This document shows, piece after piece, positions 56,941 to 64,000 of a stretch of 64,000 nucleotides of DNA. The position numbers and the translations under genes are program-made. How positions within the stretch are numbered: the stretch's first letter is position 1; every line of letters starts with the position of its first letter. Source of the DNA: Buddleja alternifolia (taxonomy: Eukaryota > Streptophyta > Magnoliopsida > Lamiales > Scrophulariaceae); contig CM033393.1 of NCBI GenBank assembly GCA_019426215.1, positions 3,754,046 through 3,818,045 of the forward strand, given 5' to 3'. The notes beneath the pieces are model-generated. The model was not told where the DNA came from. It saw only the letters and a list, made by a program, of their open reading frames with translations, and did no database searches.

Positions 56941-57979
56941 TGAGGCTTCGTTTGGTTGCCCGCATAAGATTGAATGTGATAAAATTATGCTTGATTATGG
57001 TAGAAATAAAATGATACATTGGCAAAAACTTGTTTGGTTGCAAAAATAAATGAGGCTGATATCGTAACAATTTATTTTTAAATTGTTTGGTGGACCTTTT
57101 ATATAAAGATGGATTCAATAGAAAAATCTTGAAATACCCCATTTTTTCTTTTGGATTTCCAAAAATTACCCATAAATTTTATACTTAAATCTAATGTGGG
57201 ACCACCAACAATAGTTATACAAAATTACTAAGGCAAGAAAGCGTTGATAAAAGTCAATCACCAGCAAGGCAACTGAGAAGTGAAATACGTATTCAACATA
57301 CAACTAAAAGTCATCTTCTCTTCTCACTTTTCACAAATCTAGAAAATTTGAGATTTTTCCTATTTACCTCAAACATTTTTGAAGATGCGTGGGTTGACAT
57401 TTTAGCCACGTTCGAGCCTAGGTTGAGTGAGTCGAGCTATAAAAAAATAAAAAATTATTAATTTTCTAAATATTTATATATATATTATATAAATAATCAT
57501 GATAAATATTTCTTATAATTAGTTTTGTTTGTTATTGTAGCAAAACTTTACTACACAACTTGTGTGCACCCAACACTAGGTAAAGTGAGAATTCGTACCA
57601 AATTAATGTATTTAGGACGAATTTAATTAATTTTACTTAAGATCTTGTGGTATCTCCAGAGGCAAGTTCATCATACTTATTCTTATGATTTCAATTAGGA
57701 ATTTGATGAAAGTGGTGTTCTAGATAAACATTTTGTGGCTCTTATGTGTTTAAGTTTTTTATGATAGGGGTAAACTAGTAATAACTATGATTAATGAATT
57801 TTGGATATAATCTAGTGATAATGGATACCACCTACCAGGTGGTATTCAGTATCCTAGAATGGGTGTGATAAGAAAACGGGCCTACTGTGTATCATGGGCC
57901 TATCTTGTTGAACCAAACTAAAAATTAAGAGTGATAATAAATATATCACCTTTATAAACCCCAACCAAACGAAGCCTGA
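56941..57979. mobile_element. PIF/Harbinger-like element, about 1 kb
   Basis: Element 56944-57976 has ends GGCTTCGTTTGGTTG and CAACCAAACGAAGCC, which are perfect reverse complements over 15 bp. A 3-bp direct repeat TGA flanks both sides. No transposase recognised; a 115-codon frame inside has no protein-like features. Confidence 0.8.
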
Positions 57980-58797
57980 ATATGCATGTCAGGTAAACAC
58001 TGAAATTTAGGAAAATTCTAAGATGGATGGGAGTGTTGTTTTCGGTTTTTACACCACACATTCACAATAAGTGGGGTGGTTTTCACAGCCATTTACCTCT
58101 GTGTAAATCACTCCACCTCAAGTATTTATGTGATGAAAAATAGATCGAGAATAACACTTTTGGTCCACTATAATATTACCCCTGAAATTTATGCTAGCAA
58201 CTAGTCCTAATCAGGTTCGTACAATAAATAAATATATTCATATAAATTTTGGGTCGGGTCAACCCAAACCCAAATATAGTTTCTTTACAAAATTTAGAAC
58301 TCCGATCTTCATTCTCTTGATCCACTATTTCATCTTCAGGCTCGATAAGAGGGAACAAATGTAACATGTAAACAATCACAGTTCACATTTGATGCTAAAC
58401 TAAAGACAAAATACTGAATAAAATACCTCATAAATACTCTGACTTCCCATATACTTAGAAACTTTTTCATGATTTATGAATATCTTGTCGAAACATAGTG
58501 TAATTACACATTAAGATCGTTGGATTGGGTTGGGCCGAAGCGACCCGAATGAATACACATATACTTTGATTGGTTCAAGAAAATTTCTATGGAAAGAAAA
58601 AGGATACACAAGATATACCATTTTCGATTGTATGGTTATTAGAGAAGATGAAAAGAAAAAAAAAATAAAAGAGAAAATTTAATATTAAATTGAGACAACA
58701 CCTTTTTCTCACCAAATGGTGAAGAAAATGGCGATAAAAGAAAATTAATTTCTTATGTTCTCTTTTCCTATTCCTAAAAATTTTCTTGAACAAAGAG
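57980..58797. other. intergenic DNA
   Basis: AT-rich; no gene or bounded element recognised. Confidence 0.5.
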
Positions 58798-59574
58798 TGT
58801 GTTTACACTATGAAGTAATTTGGGCTTTCGAACTATAAAGTCCAAATAACCCAAGATTAGGGAAATTCGAAAAAAAAAGAGAAGAGAAAAGTGGGGCCCA
58901 CAAATGAATAAGACAAGACCCATTAAATAAATGACAAGATGTGGGCTGATTTAATGAAAAGTCAATCATTGAACCCGAAGAAATGAAGAGAGCCCAAAAG
59001 CCAGAAATCTGCATTCATGGAAGGCGCGCCAAGTCGAGAAATTTGAAAGGGACAATTGAAGGCAGTTCCCGAAAAAGAAGAACGTGGGTTCCTCAAGGCC
59101 AAAATCTAGGTGGCCAGAAAAGGAAGAAGGATCATCATCAGAATCACAAAAACTCTACGTTTTTACTTTCTTTCTTAGAATTAGCTCTAGTGTAGGAGTA
59201 GTTCTTAGCGTAATCTAGGAGTAATGGTAGCGTAATTCAATCCGTTTGTAACAAGGAATCGTCGAAAGCTGGAAGGTGCACCTCAGTATCTACTTGTATT
59301 CCTCAATCGAAAACTCTCATGGAGGTATAAATTACCCTTTTTTTTTTCTTTCCAGATTTAAGTATTTGATAGGTTAATTTTATCTTGACTTGAGTTATTC
59401 GATTTACTCGTCTTTATATCCGAAACAAATAACTAAGATCTAATTTAAGACTTGAACCACCACTCAGCGCATCAAACGCAGGGGTTGAAAGATGATCTTA
59501 ATTTATAGATTATCACGGGGCTCGGAACGAACATTCGGATCCACCTCACTCTAATTTGTTTTCACCACGAAACA
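58798..59574 (+). repeat. probable 5' LTR of the Tat-like element
   Basis: Bounded on the right by the primer site (CACGAAACA ends a few bases before it). The left end, TGTGTTTACACTATG, is a guess because the partner LTR lies beyond the window. A 70-codon frame at 58983 lies within it and is not a gene. Confidence 0.4.
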
Positions 59575-59580
59575 AATTTT

Positions 59581-59598
59581 TGGCGACCACAGTGGGAG
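59581..59598 (+). other. primer-binding site of the Tat-like element
   Basis: TGGCGACCACAGTGGGAG follows a T-rich stretch. TGGCGAC is the usual start of primer sites in Tat/Ogre-type elements, thought to pair with tRNA-Arg. The tRNA assignment is from memory of the group. Confidence 0.6.
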
Positions 59599-59740
59599 TC
59601 GGTTTAGATAACTGATCTTCTAAAAAAAATTGGTAAACAAATTATTGTTTCCTGCATAATGTCGGAAGAATGTCTTAGAGACGATTGTGGGAGATGATTT
59701 TGACGTTCAACCAATTTCGAAACATAATGTTAGAGTGGAC

Positions 59741-62114
59741 AAAATGTACGAACAGTTTGTTAGGGTCATGAAACAAACTTTAGCAGGTGCTCGAGAAGAT
59801 CAAAGAAGAGAATTCGATGGTCAATATCGAGCATTGGCCTAAGAATCGGCCTGCATATTTACTGCGATTATGCAAGATATTGCAGTAAGTGCTCGAGAAG
59901 GACTTGCTCGAGAAGTTACTCGAGTGATTACAGAGTTGGGTGAAATCTTCAATCAAACGTGCTATGTTTTTTCGAATATGATAAATACCCAAATAGCGTT
60001 AGCGCTCGACCCCTTAATTAGTAGGCACAACGTTTTAGTAGAAAAAGTATCTCAGTTAATGTCAATCGAATCTAGGACCCGAACTATACACGTGAATCCA
60101 AACGAAATTCCTTTAGGTTATCCTCGAGATACTCGAACGAGAGACAGCCGACCCGAGGTGGGCCAAATTTCGAATCCTACACCACTTGAAGAACAGAATG
60201 TTGCAAATCAACAACATCCTGAGGGCCAACCGGGAGTGAGACAATCGAACGCTAACCAGACTCCACATCCTACGTCCTTTAATTTCCAAAATACGAACGC
60301 AAACCAGTTTAATTCCCAACCTACTAGGCAAAACTTTCCTATCCCGCTAAATGGTCAAGGACAAGGGCCTGCTGGTTATCCTCCGAGTGTCAACATTGGG
60401 AATTTCGAACCAAGTGTTAGTTTCACCCAAGAATTTTATACCGGGAGGCAAAACCAACATTATCCAGGGATTTCGAACATCCCTTGCAATGTAGGAAATC
60501 AAAACTTGCCTGGTTTTCAGCCAAATCAAAACTTTCCTTTCATTACGAATATTTTTCAAGTTCCTAATGCTGGGGGGCAATGCTTGCCTAACAATTATGT
60601 GGGGGGGGGGGGGGATATCGGACCACAGGTTCAGGATCCTTTCCAAAACCAAGTGGAATTGGCTGTCGAAAAGATGTACGGTCCGGGGGTTCGAAGAAAC
60701 CACTGTTTAATATTGGGAAAACCGTACCCTGATTGGGTAGACGGAAATTTCCCATTCCCAAGAACATACAAAATCCCCAATTTTACACTATTCTCGGGAG
60801 ACGACCACGTGTCAGCATTAGAACATTTGTCTCGATTTACATGCCAATGTCGAGAGGCAGCAGATCAAGATTATCTTAAGTTAAGGTTGTTCCCTAGTTC
60901 TTTCACTGGGACAACTTTTAATGGGTACACAAACCTATCGCCCAATTCGATACATACTTGGGACGAAATGCAATTTCAGTTCCAAAACCATTTCGCCCGA
61001 ACCGAACTAGGCATGTCGATGAGAGACCTGGCCAAAATCAGACAAAATACAGGAGAATCCGTGGAAGAATTCCTAGCTCGATTCAAAAAGGCTAGGGTGA
61101 AATGTCACCTGAATATCCCCGAGTTTGAATTGGTCCAATTAGCCCAACAAAATATGTCCTTCGAGTATAGAATAAAATTCGATGGGATGATATTTTCTGA
61201 CTTTAGGAGCTTAGCCGAAAGCACCATAAGATACGAAAACATGTTGAAAGAGGAAAGTCAGCGAAAACACTATGGTTTGAACGCTTCGAGGTAGGGGTAC
61301 CTTGGGCATTCGAAGATGTCTACGAAGTTGACTTAGCAGAATTCGTAAAAGGACCTCCATTTCAATGTGGGGCTTTAGAAGAGAAAGATTCTGTTGCTAA
61401 CGGTTCTTTGCAAACGAAGAAAGAAAAGAAGTATAGTTTCGACGTAACAAAACAGAACAGATATTTGACTGGCTTTTAACGAATGAAAAACTTAAATTCA
61501 AAGGAAAACATCGAATTCCTTCAAAAGTGGAAATTAAAGGAAAGCCATACTGTTAATGGCATAACGCCTTTTCATATGGAACGAATGAGTGTATAGTATT
61601 TCGGAATTTGATACAAGAAAAATTGGATTCGAAGGAAATTATTTTCATTGACACTCAAAAAACGAATATAGATGAAGATCCTTTTCCTGTTTTAAATTTT
61701 GATATAAATGTTGTGGAATTTAACAACTCTGACTGTGATGCTTCTCAGGTTCCTAAGGAGGCTAAGTTGGCAATTCGACTGTTCAACAGGCTCATAGATG
61801 AAGGGGTCTTGACATTCCCAAAGGTGAAAGACGAAGGACTGGAGGGCATGTGTAGATGGCACATGAACATGATGCACACTACCGACAAGTGTCAAATTTC
61901 CAGACGCTTTGTTTTAAAACTATATGAAAGAGGTATGATACTTCTTTCGGGGATTGATAAGAGAATATTGGAGTTTGACCAAGATGGGATGCCGAAAGAA
62001 CCAGAGTTGGAAATCGAATCAGCAAAGCCGGCTCAGAAGAGTGAAGAAAAATCATATAAGGAGATGCTCGAAACTCTAGTGCGAGAGGTCATTTATCAAA
62101 CCCCTGCGAAGTAG
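59741..62114 (+). pseudogene. gag of the Tat-like Ty3 element (several breaks)
   Basis: Coding-like sequence begins by about 59741 (MYEQFVRVMKQTLAGARED), is cut by TAA near 59839, then runs open 59870-61294. It has a Pro/Asn/Gln-rich linker and the Ty3 capsid block at about residues 290-465 (FTLFSGDDHVSALEHLSRF, TWDEMQFQFQNHFA, RQNTGESVEEFLARFKK). A frameshift near 61285 moves it into another frame (EVGVPWAFEDVYEVDLAEF). A further shift gives IFDWLLTNEKLKFK and then a CxWHN...C.VFRN motif with an in-frame TAA at its second position. 61608-62114 continues with a second Cys/His motif (CRWHMNMMHTTDKC). Gag would assemble the particle. This copy is dead. A run of 13 G at about 60601 may add length errors. 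Confidence 0.85.
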
Positions 62115-62850
62115 TAGATAACTTGACAAAAATGCAGAAAATATTATGTAATCAGTGTGCTGATACCTTGCATTACGAGTTGGTGAGGTTACAAGTGATC
62201 CCAAAGGATCCTAATTGGGTTCTAGTATATCAGAGATAATGGAATAAGAGACAAAGGTCTGAAACTAACAGTTAGATGCCTTGCAATAGGCATTTTCGAG
62301 GACGAGACGACAGAGGATTTGGAAGATTTGTGCCGACCGACAGAGATTCACCTTTCAACCGATTGGGGGGATACAGTGATCAGGTCGAAAAGAAGAGAGA
62401 TAACCACCCGAAGGCTATCGCACAACAAGTTGCTTACTCTCGAGTAGCGGTAGAGTTGGAAATACAGCAAGAAGCGGTGATCGCCAACCTTCGAATCGAA
62501 GAATAGGCGTTAAATAAGGGGATTCTGAAATCGAAAATAGAAAAAAGTTAGGCACAAGAAGATGAATACGAGAGAGAGATGGATAAGCTAAGCAACCAGA
62601 TGAAGGAAGTGAGTATGAAAGAAAAGAATATCATGCTTGAGGATGACTAGAATCTGGATGAATTTGAGTCGGAGGATGGCCTAGACATCCTATTGGAAGA
62701 TTCACCATATGAAGAGTCGGTATACGAAGTTGATGTGAAAGCAAAAGAAGCCTCCTCAAGATTGGTCTCGGGGGTACCCATAATGTCAGCCTCAGCAACT
62801 GATGTTCCGGCTTCGAGAATAGCAGCTCCACTCAAAGAGTCTATATAAAG
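62115..62850 (+). pseudogene. decayed charged coding region after gag
   Basis: Pieces in shifting frames read NLTKMQKILCNQCADTL, FRGRDDRGFGRFVPTDRD, VELEIQQEAVIANLRIEE and EREMDKLSNQMKEVSMKEK, then an acidic stretch to about 62850. Several in-frame stops. Composition suggests coiled coil and linker. There is no DTG/DSG protease triad or RT block. Confidence 0.5.
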
Positions 62851-63005
62851 AAAAATAGAAAAGTATGAATAACTTTCGAATGAAAAAGTAAATTAACAAC
62901 AGAAAAAATCGTCATAAATCGAAGTCTACTTGAGGCCCCGAGAGACCCTTGCGAACGAAGGCGTTTTCTACTTCTTGGTTGGAGGGCATGGGGATCTATC
63001 TCATC

Positions 63006-64000
63006 CTATTCGTCTTCATAAAATGTTCGAGGAACATATTGGACCCTAACTCGAGGAGCCGGAGATGGAGGTTCACGGATAGTGATCACTCCACGTTTTT
63101 GAGAAATAGGTGCTGAAATAGCAGGAAGCTCAGATGTTGTGTCTGATGCTCGAAGAGCTTGTGAAAGCTCAACAGCTTCCTGGATTCTGGGATTATCCTG
63201 CTCGAACCTCTAACCCGAGGTCAGATCATATGGGAGGATGTAGTCACCATCCTGTAGGAGAAAGAAGATAGCTTAAGTACAAAGATTATCTGAATTAAAA
63301 TTATACAAAGATGCGAAATTACCTCATTCGATAAAAGACTTGAAAGTTGAGCCATATTCACTGTACCAGCACAGAGCCTGGTAATATCAGTGATTTGCTT
63401 TCGAGTGATTTTTATTGAGTAACTACGCCTCAAAACGATATTCCAGAAGTCCACAAAGCACTTTTCCACTCGAAGGACTATGCAAAAAACTGGGATAAAA
63501 TAGGGGGCAACTTGGCAGGAGGCCTGATTTCGAATAAGAGCTTCAGCTTTAGGCCTCTGAGTATTCAGGATGTGAAATTGCCTATCTGACCATGGGCGAT
63601 TCATGGTGCCCAGGAATGGCAAAGAGAAACACTGGTTTATGCCGAATTGTCTCGAACAGAGCTGCAAGATAAAGGTAGAAATAAGCAAACGAAGTCAAAA
63701 TATTCGAAATAGACTTTAACACAATTATTACCTGTGGATTGTAGACTTCAACTCCAGGAGTATGATCAGCATAAAGAAGGTCTCGAGAAGACAAGATGGA
63801 TCTCCAATATGGATGGTCATCAGTGGAAGGGTTGAGAGAATCAATTACCCTCATCCAATTGGGCAAAGCAACATGAGACCAATGAGTGTGCACTTGGTCG
63901 TAACTTGTTTCGAAGAAAGGACACCAAGTAGAAACATGAAGTGGGCTGTAAATAGCAACCATGGCTATGAGATATGAAGCCTTCTCGAGTGGAATTAACA
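63006..64000 (-). pseudogene. antisense spliced gene resembling the plant mobile domain family (right end outside window)
   Basis: Minus-strand exons: 64000-63732 (ending GVEVYNPQ), 63661-63323 (113 codons, starting LCSRQFGINQ) and 63251 down to a TAG at 63210-63212. The borders are GT/AG (CACAG|GTAATA, CTTGCAG|CTC, AATGAG|GTAATT, CCTACAG|GAT) and the phase is kept. If that TAG is ignored the frame stays open to 63006 (VITIREPPSPAPRVRVQYVP). The block VYNPQ..SRQFG followed by basic and aromatic residues recalls plant mobile domain (aminotransferase-like) proteins often found with plant transposons. The assignment is by pattern only. The stop and the lost left end make it a probable pseudogene. 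It lies inside the Tat-like element, opposite to gag. Confidence 0.6.

Larger units (their letters stand above)
58798..64000 (+). mobile_element. Tat-like Ty3 retrotransposon lacking visible pol (left part)
   Basis: Order seen: probable 5' LTR, primer site, a long decayed gag, about 0.9 kb of further decayed charged coding sequence, then a spliced gene on the opposite strand. No protease, RT or integrase motif occurs in the 1.9 kb after gag, where Ty3 elements normally have them. The right end is outside the window. The gag tail and the position of the antisense gene point to the Tat/Ogre group, some of which carry extra, sometimes antisense, frames. Confidence 0.75.

Noticed and set aside
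58983..59195. 70-codon basic open frame
   Set aside because: Lies in the probable LTR of the Tat-like element and shows no protein-like pattern.

Overview
This window is nuclear DNA from a flowering plant, most likely a eudicot. It has intron-split genes of plant families (a clade-I TGA bZIP factor, a UBA2-type RNA-binding protein, a plant RING-CH membrane protein), a plant-type tRNA-Val, and AT-rich intergenic DNA full of plant transposons. I cannot name the species. Coding density is low: four protein genes and one tRNA gene are credible. Most of the rest is transposable elements, many of which can be delimited exactly by their target-site duplications (TSDs).

Layout. 1-654 (-): 5' part of a TGA1/TGA4-like bZIP gene running off the left edge. 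3.5-10.0 kb: full-length decayed Copia element (TSD TAACA) with a 1.5-kb solo LTR nested in its pol. 10.5-24.2 kb: gene-free, with hAT, MULE and PIF/Harbinger elements, some nested. 27.0-28.3 kb (-): UBA2-like two-RRM protein gene. 29.7-30.6 kb: a 152-nt near-perfect hairpin and a foldback element. 31.1-33.5 kb: solo Ty3-type LTR containing a MULE that contains a MULE-MITE. 34.5-35.3 kb: SINE and MITE. 36.3 kb: tRNA-Val(CAC), just upstream of a seven-exon RING-CH gene (36.65-42.04 kb, +) with a small Helitron in intron 4. 43.3-44.1 kb: LINE relic. 45.3 kb: mini-CACTA.

46.1-49.0 kb: a 2.9-kb nearly perfect palindrome with a 10-bp TSD, whose arms carry GC-rich hairpins and 180-190-bp tandem repeats. 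51.6-54.1 kb: an LTR-complete Copia element that keeps only gag/protease (TSD AAGTG). 54.49 kb (+): a small plant-specific protein gene. 54.9-56.1 kb: a MULE-type foldback with a Helitron inserted in its end. 56.2-58.0 kb: two more DNA elements. 58.8-64.0 kb: left part of a Tat-like Ty3 element whose gag is followed, where pol is expected, by a spliced antisense gene.

The host genes are unrelated in function (transcription, RNA binding, membrane-bound ubiquitin ligation) and form no pathway. The most unusual material is non-genic. First, the giant foldback element. Second, arrays of short GC-rich palindromes in the promoter half of three LTR families, including two sister Copia elements that carry different palindromes. 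Third, a pol-less Tat-like element with an antisense intron-containing gene. All coordinates were read by eye; no search or folding was run.
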